Shown piece by piece: positions 26,248-35,484 of a stretch of DNA of 64,000 bases. The DNA comes from Arthrobacter sp. ZGTC131. GTDB lineage: Bacteria > Actinomycetota > Actinomycetes > Actinomycetales > Micrococcaceae. A program made the position numbers and the translations under genes. The notes beneath the pieces were generated by a model. The model saw nothing but the letters and a program-made list of their open reading frames with translations, ran no database searches and was not told the origin of the DNA. Within the stretch, counting starts at the first letter, position 1. The number at the start of each line of letters is the position of its first letter. The stretch is taken from NCBI RefSeq assembly GCF_002929275.1, contig NZ_PJIK01000018.1:32957-96956 (forward strand), written 5' to 3'.

Positions 26248-27858
26248 ATGACTGGCAACGAGGCATTCGACGTGATTATCGTGGGCGGCGGGCACAACGG
26301 ACTGGCGGCCGCGGCCTACCTTTCCCGGGCCGGGCAGCGGGTGCTGGTGCTCGAGAGGCTCGGCCACGCCGGCGGTGCCGCCGTTTCCGCCCAGGCGTTC
26401 GACGGCGTCGACGCCCGCCTGTCCCGCTACTCATACTTGGTCAGCCTCCTGCCGCGGCAGATCATCGACGACCTCGGCCTGGACATCCGGCTGGCCCGCC
26501 GCCGGTATTCCTCCTACGCCCCCGACCCGTCGTCCCCGGGCCGCGGCCTTCTCGTCGACAACGGAGACGCCGGCGGCACTGCCGCCTCCTTCACCGCCAT
26601 TGGCGCTCCAGCCGGTGAGGCCGAGGCCTTCGACGCGTTCTACGCCAGCTGCCGCAAACTGACCGAGGCCCTGTGGCCCACCATGCTGTCACCGCTGCCC
26701 ACGAGGTCCGAGGCGATGCGGCTGGCGGAGGCAGGCGGGGCAATAGAGGCCTGGAACGCCGTGATGGAGCGGCCCATCGGCGAATCCATCACCGCATCCC
26801 TGCAGCACGGCCTGGTGCGCGGGGTGGTGCTGACAGACGCCCTGATCGGGACATTCGCGCAGGCCGGGAGCGAAGACCTGCAGCAGAACATCTGCTTCCT
26901 CTACCACCTCATCGGGGGCGGCACCGGCGACTGGGATGTCCCGGTCGGCGGCATGGGTTCGGTGTCCGGCGAGCTGGAACGGGCCGCCCGGGAAGCAGGA
27001 GCCACGGTTCTCACCGGCGCGGAGGTGACCGGAATCGATCCCTCGGGAACGGTGACGTATACGCGCGACGGCGAGGACCGGATGGCCGCTGCCAGCTGGG
27101 TCCTCGCCAACGTGGCCCCCGCCGTTCTGGCGAGGCTGAGGACAGGCGGTACCGTTTCCAGCCAGGAGGACCCGAACCCCAACCACTCGCGCGAAGGGGC
27201 CCAGGTCAAGGTGAACCTGCTGCTGAAGAGGCTCCCGCGGCTAGTGGACCAGACGGTCAGTCCGGAAGCGGCCTTCGGCGGCACCTTCCACATCAACGAG
27301 ACCTGGGACCAGCTGGACAAGGCCTACCGGACAGCCGAATCCGGCGCCATTCCCCGGCCCCTGCCCTGCGAGATCTACTGCCACTCGCTGACGGATCCCA
27401 CCATCCTGTCGCCGGAGTTGCAGGCGGCCGGAGCCCAGACCCTGACCGTGTTCGGACTCCACGTCCCGGACCGCCTCATCACCGAAGCGAACAACGACGC
27501 GCGACGCGCCGAACTTCAAGCGGCGGTGCTCAGCTCCCTGAACTCCGTGCTGGCAGAGCCCATCGAGGACCTCCTTCTGACGGCACCGGACGGGAGCCCC
27601 TGCATCGAAACCAAGACCACCCTGGACATCCAGCGGGCCGTCGGCATGCCGCGCGGCAACATCTTCCACGGCGGCCTGGACTGGCCGTTCGTGGATGACG
27701 GCACGCCGCTGGACACCCCGGCCCGGCGCTGGGGCGTTGCCACCGGCGATGACCGCATCCTGCTGTGCGGTTCCGGGGCACGCCGGGGCGGGGCAGTCAG
27801 CGCAATAGCCGGCCACAACGCCGCCATGGCCGTCCTGGAACTGGCACGGGGCTCATGA
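26248..27858 (+). CDS. phytoene desaturase-like NAD(P)/FAD-dependent oxidoreductase
   Basis: A 536-residue flavoprotein of the CrtI-like/retinol saturase superfamily. The N-terminal FAD fold is VIIVGGGHNGLAAAAYLSRA (residues about 9-28). GGGTGDWDVPVGGMGSVSGE near 225-245 and the C-terminal ILLCGSGARRGGAVSAIAGH match the family. No carotenoid gene lies nearby, so the substrate is unlikely to be phytoene; the group includes many uncharacterised oxidoreductases. AGGA precedes the ATG. The stop overlaps the start of the following MFS gene by four bases (ATGA), so the two are translationally coupled. Confidence 0.85.
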   Translation: MTGNEAFDVIIVGGGHNGLAAAAYLSRAGQRVLVLERLGHAGGAAVSAQAFDGVDARLSRYSYLVSLLPRQIIDDLGLDIRLARRRYSSYAPDPSSPGRGLLVDNGDAGGTAASFTAIGAPAGEAEAFDAFYASCRKLTEALWPTMLSPLPTRSEAMRLAEAGGAIEAWNAVMERPIGESITASLQHGLVRGVVLTDALIGTFAQAGSEDLQQNICFLYHLIGGGTGDWDVPVGGMGSVSGELERAAREAGATVLTGAEVTGIDPSGTVTYTRDGEDRMAAASWVLANVAPAVLARLRTGGTVSSQEDPNPNHSREGAQVKVNLLLKRLPRLVDQTVSPEAAFGGTFHINETWDQLDKAYRTAESGAIPRPLPCEIYCHSLTDPTILSPELQAAGAQTLTVFGLHVPDRLITEANNDARRAELQAAVLSSLNSVLAEPIEDLLLTAPDGSPCIETKTTLDIQRAVGMPRGNIFHGGLDWPFVDDGTPLDTPARRWGVATGDDRILLCGSGARRGGAVSAIAGHNAAMAVLELARGS

Positions 27859-29342
27859 GCGGGGAAGCGGGCGCCTCGCGGCAGGAACCCGCGGCAGCCC
27901 AGCCGTGGAACCCGAGGCTCGCCTTGCTGGTGGCCGCCACGTTCTTCATGGAATTCCTGGACGGGACAGTGCTGACCACGGCGATCCCCAGCATCGCCGG
28001 TGACTTCGGCGTACCGGCCGCCAGCGTCAACATCACCATGACCGCCTACCTGATGACGGTGGCCATGGGCATCCCGCTCAGCGGCTGGCTGGCCGAACGG
28101 CTCGGTGCGCGGCGCGTCTTCTGCCTGGCCATTGCCGTCTTCACGGTTGCTTCCCTGCTCTGCGCGGCGAGCCAGGACCTGACCATGCTGACGCTGAGCC
28201 GCGTCCTGCAAGGCATCGGCGGGGCAATGATGGTCCCCGTGGGTACCCTCGTGGTGCTTCGCGGGACGCCCAAGGCGGAACTGCTTCGGGCTACCGCCTA
28301 CCTGGTGTGGCCGGGGCTCCTGGCGCCGGTGCTGGCGCCGCTCGTCGGCGGTGCGCTGACAACCTATCTGTCCTGGCACTGGATCTTCCTGATCAACCTG
28401 CCTCTCGGCGCCGCGGCTTTCTTGGCCGCCCTGCGCCTCGTTCCGGCCGTGCCCGGCGACCGGCACCGCCGGCTGGACTGGGCAGGGCTGGCCCTCACCA
28501 CCGCCGGGGTGGGCGCGCTGGTGGTGGGACTCGAGCTGGCCAGCGGCCACCCGGAGGGTCCGTGGACTTGGCTCAGCGTTGCGGCGGGGGCACTTGCCTT
28601 GGCCGCGGCTGCCGTCTGGATGCGGCGGGCAGCCAATCCGTTGTTCGATCTGACGGTATTTGCCACGCGGACTTTCAGGGCAACAAACACCGGCGGCTTC
28701 ATCTACCGGCTGACCATCAGCGCCGTGCCCTTTCTGCTTCCCCTGATGTTCCAGGAAGGCTTCGGGTGGAGCCCCCTGCACGCGGGCATCATGGTGGCGG
28801 CGGTCTTCATCGGGAACATCGGCATCAAGCCCGCAACTACCCCGCTGATCCGGCGCTTCGGATTCAAGCCCGTCCTCGTCTTCGCCTCCCTCGCCTCGGC
28901 AGTGACCTTCGCATTGTGCGCCCTGCTCACGGCGGATACGCCGCAGCCGCTGATCTTTGCGCTCCTCGTGTGCAGCGGGGCGTTCCGCTCCATCGGCTAC
29001 TCCGCCTACGCGTCAGTCCAGTACGCCGACATCCTTCCCGGCCAGCTGACCTCGGCCAACGCCGTCTCGGCCACCATGGTCCAGCTCGCGACCGGGGCCG
29101 GAATCGCCGTCGGGGCATTGCTCCTCCGCGTTTTCGACTCGTCTCCCGTCCTGGGCGGCGTGCTGGGCTCCACAGCGGACCACGGCGCGGTGGCCGCCTA
29201 CCGGGGCGCTTTCCTGTCCATCGCCGTGCTGATGCTGCTCAGCACCGTTGACAGCCTCATGCTGCATCGGAATGCCGGAGCGGAGGTCAGCCGGCCTGGG
29301 CAAGTGCCAGCGGCAGAACCGCCCCGGCGCCGGCCCGCCTGA
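27855..29342 (+). CDS. MFS transporter, DHA2 (EmrB/QacA-like) family
   Basis: A 495-residue permease with about 14 transmembrane segments. Motif A (GWLAERLGARRVF) and motif C-like sequences (GAMMVPVGTLVV, WPGLLAPVLAPLVGG) place it in the drug:proton antiporter DHA2 family, which exports hydrophobic or cationic compounds. LDGTVLTTAIPSIAGDFG in the first helix is typical. It is translationally coupled to the CrtI-like oxidoreductase, which suggests that it exports the product or substrate of that enzyme; this is inference. The 3' end overlaps the convergent recQ gene by 56 bp. Confidence 0.9.
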   Translation: MSGEAGASRQEPAAAQPWNPRLALLVAATFFMEFLDGTVLTTAIPSIAGDFGVPAASVNITMTAYLMTVAMGIPLSGWLAERLGARRVFCLAIAVFTVASLLCAASQDLTMLTLSRVLQGIGGAMMVPVGTLVVLRGTPKAELLRATAYLVWPGLLAPVLAPLVGGALTTYLSWHWIFLINLPLGAAAFLAALRLVPAVPGDRHRRLDWAGLALTTAGVGALVVGLELASGHPEGPWTWLSVAAGALALAAAAVWMRRAANPLFDLTVFATRTFRATNTGGFIYRLTISAVPFLLPLMFQEGFGWSPLHAGIMVAAVFIGNIGIKPATTPLIRRFGFKPVLVFASLASAVTFALCALLTADTPQPLIFALLVCSGAFRSIGYSAYASVQYADILPGQLTSANAVSATMVQLATGAGIAVGALLLRVFDSSPVLGGVLGSTADHGAVAAYRGAFLSIAVLMLLSTVDSLMLHRNAGAEVSRPGQVPAAEPPRRRPA

Positions 29343-31503
29343 GGGCACGTCCGGCCACGGTGACGGTCCAGCGGCTGTCCACGAGGTCATCGATGAGCAT
29401 GACGCTCTGTCCGCCGAAACCGGCGAGGGCGGACCCGAGCTCCTGCCCCACCGCGAGCCGGTCCCAGACGCCCGCCAGGCGGTAGGCGCTGTTGCCGCCC
29501 CGCCCGCCGGTCGGACCGCCGTGCTCCAGCTGCAGCTGCCCGAGGTAGGGGATGCGGCCGATCTCCGAGATGCCCCTGGCCAGCGAGTCCACAAGGGCCG
29601 GCCGGCTGCGCGAGGGCATGCTGACAATTGCCGCCGGGCGCCCAGCGCCGCTCCAGCCCGGGACCCTGGAGTCACCGGCGCCCCACTCCCGCAGCACCTG
29701 GACGCAGGCCTGCAGCATGCCGGGATCCACGGTGCGGTCCGCGGCCCCCGCAGCAAAGAGCTCCCGCAGCGCCCCGCCCCAGCCCAGGTCCGTGAGCCTG
29801 GCAAGGACGCGACCGTCGGCGAGGTTCTCGTCGGGCTTGATTTTCCCCTTCACCGGCACTCCGAGCCGGTCCATTCCGCTGGGCCACTGTAGCCGCGGTT
29901 CCAGCACAATGCCTGCCCGGCTCAGCGTCTGCCCCGCAGCCTCGGTGGCCGCCGAAGCGATGTCCGCGGGGAACCACCGGCCCGCACAGTTGTCGCACCG
30001 GCCGCACGCGGAGGCGGTCTCATCATCAAGAACCGACGTGATGTATTCCATCCGGCACCCTGCGGTGTCCTGGTAGATGACCATGGAGTCCTGCTCGTCC
30101 ACGCGGGCTTCCGAGATGCGGCGGTACCGTTCGGCGTCGTAGGTCCACCGCTCGCCGGTGGACCGCCAGCCGCCGCCCACCCGTTCCACGGCACCGTCCA
30201 CGGACAGCACCTTCAACAGCAGTTCCAGCGGCGTGCGGCGAAGGTCAACCCGGGCCTCAAGAGCCACGGTGGATACCGCGGCCCCGGCCTCCGCGAGGGC
30301 GGTCAGCACGGCGGTGGCCTTCTCCTCCGACGGCATGGAGGCTGTGGCGAAGTACTGCCAGATCTCGCGGTCCTCCGAGCCGGGAAGCAGCAGGACATCG
30401 GCATTCGCGGCGCCGCGCCCGGCACGGCCCACCTGCTGGTAGTAGGCCACCGGGGAGGACGGCGCTCCAAGGTGCACCACAAAGCCGAGGTCCGGCTTGT
30501 CGAAGCCCATGCCCAGGGCGGACGTGGCGACGAGCGCCTTCACCTGGTTGTCCTTGAGGAGCTGCTCGGCACGTTCCCGGTCTGCGGGGTCGGTGCGGCC
30601 CGTGTAGGCCAGCACCTCATGGCCTGCCTCGGCGAGGAGCCGAGCGGTGTCCTCGGCCGCCGAGACGGTCAGCGTGTAGATGATCCCGCTGCCCGGCAAG
30701 TCCGCCAGGTGCGTCAGCAGCCAGCCGAGCCGCTCGCGCGAATCGGGCAGCGTCAGAACTCCTAACCGCAGCGACTCCCTGCCCAGGGCGCCGCGGATGG
30801 TCAGCACGCCGTCTCCCAGCTGCTCCTCGATGTCGTGGACCACCCGGGAGTTGGCCGTGGCGGTGGTGGCCAGCACCGGAACAGTGTCAGGCAGGTGCGT
30901 GATGAGGTCCGCGATGCGGCGGTAGTCCGGCCGGAAGTCGTGGCCCCAGTCGGAAATGCAGTGGGCTTCGTCGATGACCAGCAGTCCGGTGCGGCGGATG
31001 AGCTCCGGCAGCTGGGTTTCGCGGAACGCGGGATTGGTGAGCCGTTCGGGTGAAACCAGCAGGACGTCCACCTGGTCCGCGGCCAGCTGTTCGCGCACCG
31101 TGTCCCACTCGAGCTGGTTGGCGGAGTTGATGGCGACTGCCCGGACGCCGGCGCGGGCGGCGGCAGCCACCTGGTCCCGCATCAGTGCCAGCAGCGGTGA
31201 CACGATGAGCGTCGGGCCGGCTCCGCGCCGCCTGAGCAGCAGCGAGGCCACGAAGTAGACGGCAGACTTCCCCCAGCCCGTCCGCTGCACCACCAGGGCG
31301 CGCCGCCCGGCGTCGACCAGGGCCTCAATGGCCTCGAACTGGCCGTCGTGGAAGTCGGCTTCCGGGTGCCCCACCAGCCCCCGCAACACCTCCAGGGCCT
31401 GGCCCCGGGTCGCAGAGACCGCCGCCTGTTCTGTGCCGGCTGCCGGGCCGGAGGGGAGGCTGGAAACGGACGGAAGAACTGCAGCGTGCTGGTTATTGGC
31501 CAT
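29287..31503 (-). CDS. RecQ-family ATP-dependent DNA helicase with phosphoribosyltransferase-like C-terminus
   Basis: A 738-residue superfamily 2 helicase. Walker A is QRTGWGKS (73-80), DEAH box VIDEAH (176-181), and motif VI is HLGAPSSPVAYYQQVGRAGR. The RecQ-C-terminal zinc cluster cysteines lie in the region about 481-503 (GCRMEY, CGRCDNC). After a winged-helix part the protein ends with VMLIDDLVDSRWTVTVAGRA (about 698-717), the PRPP-binding-loop pattern seen in ComF-like phosphoribosyltransferases, preceded by GRIPYLGQLQL. It unwinds 3'-5' DNA in recombination and repair; the role of the tail is unknown. The start at 31503 has a poor ribosome site. It overlaps the MFS gene 3' end. Confidence 0.88.
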   Translation of the reverse strand: MANNQHAAVLPSVSSLPSGPAAGTEQAAVSATRGQALEVLRGLVGHPEADFHDGQFEAIEALVDAGRRALVVQRTGWGKSAVYFVASLLLRRRGAGPTLIVSPLLALMRDQVAAAARAGVRAVAINSANQLEWDTVREQLAADQVDVLLVSPERLTNPAFRETQLPELIRRTGLLVIDEAHCISDWGHDFRPDYRRIADLITHLPDTVPVLATTATANSRVVHDIEEQLGDGVLTIRGALGRESLRLGVLTLPDSRERLGWLLTHLADLPGSGIIYTLTVSAAEDTARLLAEAGHEVLAYTGRTDPADRERAEQLLKDNQVKALVATSALGMGFDKPDLGFVVHLGAPSSPVAYYQQVGRAGRGAANADVLLLPGSEDREIWQYFATASMPSEEKATAVLTALAEAGAAVSTVALEARVDLRRTPLELLLKVLSVDGAVERVGGGWRSTGERWTYDAERYRRISEARVDEQDSMVIYQDTAGCRMEYITSVLDDETASACGRCDNCAGRWFPADIASAATEAAGQTLSRAGIVLEPRLQWPSGMDRLGVPVKGKIKPDENLADGRVLARLTDLGWGGALRELFAAGAADRTVDPGMLQACVQVLREWGAGDSRVPGWSGAGRPAAIVSMPSRSRPALVDSLARGISEIGRIPYLGQLQLEHGGPTGGRGGNSAYRLAGVWDRLAVGQELGSALAGFGGQSVMLIDDLVDSRWTVTVAGRALRRAGAGAVLPLALAQAG

Positions 31504-31654
31504 TGATTCAGTATCCCAGCCGCCTCTGACACTCCCAAGCACGGATCCGTCTATGTGGACAAGTGCCGGTCCGAAATACGGCGGCGCCACCCGGCGACGC
31601 TTCCATGACCCGTGTTTCGCGGGCCACCCCCTGCTTCACCGTAAGATAAGTCCC

Positions 31655-33073
31655 GTGACTAGCGACCAGACCCGTACTTTTGACCTTTCGGCCTCGTTCA
31701 AGGCGTATGACGTCCGCGGCATCGTGGGCGACTCCATCACTGCCGAGATCGTCGAAGCGGTCGGAGCGGCCTTCGTCGACGTGCTGGGGCTGGAAGGCCA
31801 GACCGTCCTGGTCGGAGGCGACATGAGGCCCTCCTCCCCCGAGTTCAGCAAGGCTTTCGCCAACGGCGCCGCCACGCGCGGAGCCGACGTCCAGCTGCTG
31901 GACCTGATCTCCACGGACGAGCTGTACTACGCGTGCGGAGCCCTGAACGCCGCCGGAGCCACGTTCACGGCGAGCCACAACCCCGCTGAATACAACGGCA
32001 TCAAGATGGCCAAGGCCGGGGCCGTTCCCATTTCCTCGGAAACAGGGCTCAAGGAAATCCAGGCCCTCGCCGAGCAGTACCTGAACACGGGCAGCATCCC
32101 CGTCGCGGAAACCCGCGGCCAGATCGGCGTCCAGGACGTCCTGAAGGGTTACGCCGAATACCTCCGCACCCTCGTGGACCTCTCGGGTTCCCGCCCCCTG
32201 AAGGTCGTTGTGGATGCCGGCAACGGCATGGCCGGACTGACCACGCCCGCGGTGCTCGGCGACGCCCTGCTGCCGAAGCTTCCCTTTGACATCGTCCCGC
32301 TGTACTTCGAGCTGGACGGCTCCTTCCCGAACCACCCGGCCAACCCGCTGGAGCCGGAGAACCTGCGTGACCTTCAGGCCGCCGTCGTCGAACACGGTGC
32401 TGACATCGGGCTGGCCTTCGACGGCGACGCCGACCGCTGCTTTGTCATCGATGAAAACGGAGATGCCGTGTCGCCGTCGGCCATCACCGGCATGGTGGCC
32501 CGCCGCGAAATCGCCCGCGCCAAGGCGCAGGGCGAGGCGACGCCCACCATCATCCACAACCTGCTGACGTCCCGTGCAGTGCCCGAGCTGGTCGCCCAGG
32601 ACGGCGGCCGTGCGGTCCGCACCCGCGTGGGCCACTCCTTCATCAAGGCCGTCATGGCCAAGGAAGGCGCCGTCTTCGGCGGCGAGCACTCCGCCCACTT
32701 CTACTTCCGAGACTTCTGGAATGCGGACACCGGCATGCTCGCGGCCATGCACGTGCTGGCAGCCCTGGGCGAACAGGACGGCCCGCTGTCCGAACTCGGC
32801 CGCGAGTACGAGCCGTACATCTCCTCCGGCGAAATCAACTCTGAGATCGAGGACAAGGCCGGCGCCGTGGAACGGGTCCGCGCCGATTTCGCGAACGACG
32901 CCGTTGACGTCGACCACCTGGACGGCAGCACCTTCACGGCCTCGGACGGAAGCTACTGGTTCAACCTGCGCCCCTCCAACACCGAACCGTTCCTGCGCCT
33001 GAACGCGGAAGCCACCGACCAGGCCACCATGGAACGCGTGCGCGACCGCGTGCTGGCCCTGGTCCGCCTCTAG
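31655..33073 (+). CDS. manB: phosphomannomutase/phosphoglucomutase
   Basis: A 472-residue alpha-D-phosphohexomutase. The phosphoserine loop is TASHNP with Ser107. The magnesium site DGDADR is at 256-261, the sugar-binding loop is GGEHSAHFYFRD, and the phosphate-binding C-terminus is RPSNTEPFLRL. The length fits bacterial PMM/PGM. It interconverts mannose-6-P and mannose-1-P (or glucose forms) for GDP-mannose and cell-envelope glycans. The start is a GTG at 31655 (MTSDQTRTFDL). It is followed after 10 bp by a gene of unknown function in the same direction. Confidence 0.92.
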   Translation: MTSDQTRTFDLSASFKAYDVRGIVGDSITAEIVEAVGAAFVDVLGLEGQTVLVGGDMRPSSPEFSKAFANGAATRGADVQLLDLISTDELYYACGALNAAGATFTASHNPAEYNGIKMAKAGAVPISSETGLKEIQALAEQYLNTGSIPVAETRGQIGVQDVLKGYAEYLRTLVDLSGSRPLKVVVDAGNGMAGLTTPAVLGDALLPKLPFDIVPLYFELDGSFPNHPANPLEPENLRDLQAAVVEHGADIGLAFDGDADRCFVIDENGDAVSPSAITGMVARREIARAKAQGEATPTIIHNLLTSRAVPELVAQDGGRAVRTRVGHSFIKAVMAKEGAVFGGEHSAHFYFRDFWNADTGMLAAMHVLAALGEQDGPLSELGREYEPYISSGEINSEIEDKAGAVERVRADFANDAVDVDHLDGSTFTASDGSYWFNLRPSNTEPFLRLNAEATDQATMERVRDRVLALVRL

Positions 33074-33083
33074 GACCGCGACG

Positions 33084-33566
33084 ATGGCCGAATCCCCTTC
33101 CTCCCCGGCGGAGCCGTCGTGGCGCACTTCCGTGCCGGAATCCACCGCCGCGGACCTGGAAAACCTCCTCGGCACCGGCATGGGGGCTGCGCAGGAGCAG
33201 CTTGAGCGCAACGGCGGCTTCCTGCCGTTCGCGCTGGTGGTGGAAAACGACGGCGAGGTCCGGCTTGTTGCCGTCTCGCCCGCTGACGCTGACTCAGGGT
33301 CGGATGACGAGTTCGACGCCGACGAGATGATCAGCGACCTCACCGAACTGCTGCGCCAGAACCGGGACGACTTCCGGGCAGCGGCGATAGTCTGCGACAT
33401 CACCCTGGTCGAGGAAGGCTCGGACGCCATCCACGTGGCCACCGAGCACCGCGACGGAGGCGTGTTCGCGGCGGTCCTGCCGTACGCTGCGAACCAGGCC
33501 ACGCGTGAATGGGATTTCGGCGAACTGGCCGCCGACACCAACGAACCCGCGATCTGGGTGGACTAG
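33084..33566 (+). CDS. hypothetical protein downstream of phosphomannomutase
   Basis: A 160-residue acidic soluble protein. The core around residues 30-60 (MGAAQEQLERNGGFLPFALV) and 100-125 (FRAAAIVCDITLVEEGSDAI) suggests an alpha/beta domain. I do not recognise the family. Only 10 bp separate it from the phosphomannomutase stop, so they are probably co-transcribed. The same layout is likely conserved in relatives, but this was not checked. Confidence 0.6.
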   Translation: MAESPSSPAEPSWRTSVPESTAADLENLLGTGMGAAQEQLERNGGFLPFALVVENDGEVRLVAVSPADADSGSDDEFDADEMISDLTELLRQNRDDFRAAAIVCDITLVEEGSDAIHVATEHRDGGVFAAVLPYAANQATREWDFGELAADTNEPAIWVD

Positions 33567-33611
33567 ACCGGGTGGCCCCGCCTGGCTGGCGCCGGTCATT
33601 AAGCTGGTGAC

Positions 33612-34061
33612 ATGAAAATCAACGCCTTCGCGGACGTCAGCCTGCGCGCCCTCATGGTGCTGGCTGCCGCGCCGGACGGCGACCTGCTCACCACGCAGAG
33701 CGTGGCGGACGCCGTCGGCACACCGTACAACCACGTCAGCAAAGCCATGGCCAAGTTGCGCCTGCTGGGACTGATCGACGTCGAGCGCGGACGAAACGGC
33801 GGATCCAGGCTCAACGCCGCCGGCCGGGTCATCACCGTGGGCAAGGTCCTGCGGCAGCTCGACACCAGGACCGACGCCGCGGATTGCGTCGGCCCGAGCG
33901 GCGATTGCCCGCTGATCAACGAGTGCCGCCTTCGGGGCGCCCTGGCCCGCGCCCGGGAAGCCTTCTACCGGGAACTGGATGACGTGGTGGTGGCAGAACT
34001 GCCCGGTTCCCGGCAGATGGCGCCCATTTTCCAGGCCATCCGCCTGCGCCCCGGACTCTGA
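33612..34061 (+). CDS. nsrR: Rrf2 family regulator, NsrR-like nitric oxide sensor
   Basis: A 149-residue winged-helix regulator. The Rrf2 DNA-binding part is LLTTQSVADAVGTPYNHVSK (about 26-45). Cys92, Cys99 and Cys105 and Asp8 match the cluster ligands of actinobacterial NsrR, which holds a [4Fe-4S] cluster that reacts with nitric oxide. When nitrosylated, NsrR leaves its operators and derepresses NO detoxification. The neighbour downstream is a flavohemoglobin, with a perfect inverted repeat between them. The start is ATG 33612, with no strong ribosome site. Confidence 0.88.
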   Translation: MKINAFADVSLRALMVLAAAPDGDLLTTQSVADAVGTPYNHVSKAMAKLRLLGLIDVERGRNGGSRLNAAGRVITVGKVLRQLDTRTDAADCVGPSGDCPLINECRLRGALARAREAFYRELDDVVVAELPGSRQMAPIFQAIRLRPGL

Positions 34062-34093
34062 GCAAGCTTCCGGCACGACCTAATTAGGAAGTT

Positions 34094-34114
34094 ATTTCTA
34101 CAAGGTGTAGAAAT
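34094..34114. promoter_or_regulatory. probable NsrR operator upstream of hmp
   Basis: ATTTCTACA (34094-34102), spacer AGG, TGTAGAAAT (34106-34114): perfect 9-bp arms. It lies between nsrR and hmp, about 84 bp before the hmp start. The AT-rich, TCTACA-type arms resemble Rrf2/NsrR operators. Confidence 0.75.
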
Positions 34115-34197
34115 GAGCCATGGATACTCGCATATGAGATGCATGTATCTGTACCGCGGCCCGGACGAAGCTCCGTGCCACTACCTCAGGAGTACAC

Positions 34198-35358
34198 ATG
34201 CTCTCGAACAAAGCCCGCCCTGTCATCGAGGCCACCCTTCCGCTGGTCGGCTCACGGATCGGCGACATCACGCCCAAGTTCTATGCCCGGCTTTTCGCCG
34301 CCCACCCTGAACTCCTGGACGGCCTGTTCAGCCGCTCCAACCAGCGCTCGGGCAAGCAGCAGCAGGCGCTGGCCGGCAGCATCGCCGCCTTCGCGACCCA
34401 CCTGGTCAACAACCCGGGCACGCTCCCGGAGGCCGTCCTGTCCAGGATCGCGCACAAGCACGCCTCGCTGGGCATCACCGAACCGCAGTACCAGGTGGTC
34501 TACGAGCACCTGTTCGCTGCCATCGCGGAGGACCTGGCCGGCGTCATCACCCCCGACATCGCGGAGGCCTGGACCGAGGTGTACTGGCTCATGGCGGACG
34601 CGCTGATCAAGCTGGAAAAGGGACTCTACGCGGCCCAGGCAAACAGCAAGATGTGGACGCCGTGGAAGGTGGCCGCCAAGACGCCGGCCGGAACCGGGGC
34701 CATGACCTTCACCCTCGAACCGGCGGACGATACTCCGGTCACGCCCGCACTCCCCGGCCAGTACGTCAGCGTGAAGGTCCAGCTGCCCGACGGCCTGCGC
34801 CAGGTACGCCAATACTCACTGTCCGCCGGCGCCGGCACTGCCCGCATCTTCACCACAAAGCTCGACGACTGCGGTGAGGTGTCCCCGGTGCTGCACGCCG
34901 GCGTCGGCGTGGGAGACATCCTGGAGATCTCCAACCCGTATGGCGAAATCACGCTCAAGGACGGCGACGGGCCCGTGGTCCTCGCCTCCGCCGGCATCGG
35001 CTGCACGCCTACGGCCTCCATCCTGCGGTCGCTGGCGGACGCAGGAACCGGGCGGCAGGTGATGGTCCTGCACGCCGAAAGCACCCTGGACAGATGGGCC
35101 CTGCGCGGGCAGATGACCGAGGACGTGGAGCGCCTTGACGGCGCAGACCTTCAGCTCTGGCTCGAGGAGCCGCAGCCCGGCGCCAACGCCGGATTCATGT
35201 CACTGCGCGAAGTGGACCTGCCGGCCGACGCATCGCTGTACCTCTGCGGCCCGCTGCCCTTCATGCGGAAGATCCGCAGCGAGGCCATCGATGCCGGCAT
35301 CCCGGCGACCCGGATCCACTACGAGGTCTTCGGCCCGGACATCTGGCTCGCCTCCTAG
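34198..35358 (+). CDS. hmp: flavohemoglobin, nitric oxide dioxygenase
   Basis: A 386-residue three-domain protein. The globin part (1-140) has Phe44 at the CD1 position and the proximal His88 in IAHKHASLGI. The FAD domain (about 150-255) carries RQYSLS at 204-209, and the NAD domain (about 258-386) carries AGIGCTPTASIL. It converts nitric oxide and oxygen to nitrate using NAD(P)H. CAGGAG lies before the ATG. Together with the upstream NsrR-like regulator and its inverted repeat, this is a complete nitrosative-stress module. Confidence 0.93.
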   Translation: MLSNKARPVIEATLPLVGSRIGDITPKFYARLFAAHPELLDGLFSRSNQRSGKQQQALAGSIAAFATHLVNNPGTLPEAVLSRIAHKHASLGITEPQYQVVYEHLFAAIAEDLAGVITPDIAEAWTEVYWLMADALIKLEKGLYAAQANSKMWTPWKVAAKTPAGTGAMTFTLEPADDTPVTPALPGQYVSVKVQLPDGLRQVRQYSLSAGAGTARIFTTKLDDCGEVSPVLHAGVGVGDILEISNPYGEITLKDGDGPVVLASAGIGCTPTASILRSLADAGTGRQVMVLHAESTLDRWALRGQMTEDVERLDGADLQLWLEEPQPGANAGFMSLREVDLPADASLYLCGPLPFMRKIRSEAIDAGIPATRIHYEVFGPDIWLAS

Positions 35359-35366
35359 CCCCAGAA

Positions 35367-35412
35367 GCGCGAACGGACACTTGAGCACCGGGGCTTAAGT
35401 TTCCGTTCGCGC
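35367..35412. repeat. palindromic intergenic element A
   Basis: GCGCGAACGG (35367-35376) pairs with CCGTTCGCGC (35403-35412), with weaker inner pairing (ACTT with AAGT). It is found 9 bp after hmp. The ends resemble those of the element at 40327-40389. It may act as a terminator or be a repetitive REP-like element. Confidence 0.5.
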
Positions 35413-35418
35413 AACGAA

Positions 35419-35466
35419 CGACGGCGGCCCCGCACCTTTAGCGAAAAAGGTGCGGGGCCGCCGTCG
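35419..35466. terminator. perfect bidirectional terminator between hmp and pckG
   Basis: Two perfect 21-bp arms (35419-35439 and 35446-35466) enclose the loop AGCGAA. The arms hold GGCGGCCCCGCACCTTT and its complement. The position between two convergent genes fits a shared terminator. Confidence 0.85.
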
Positions 35467-35484
35467 TACTGGGAAGGACGTGGA

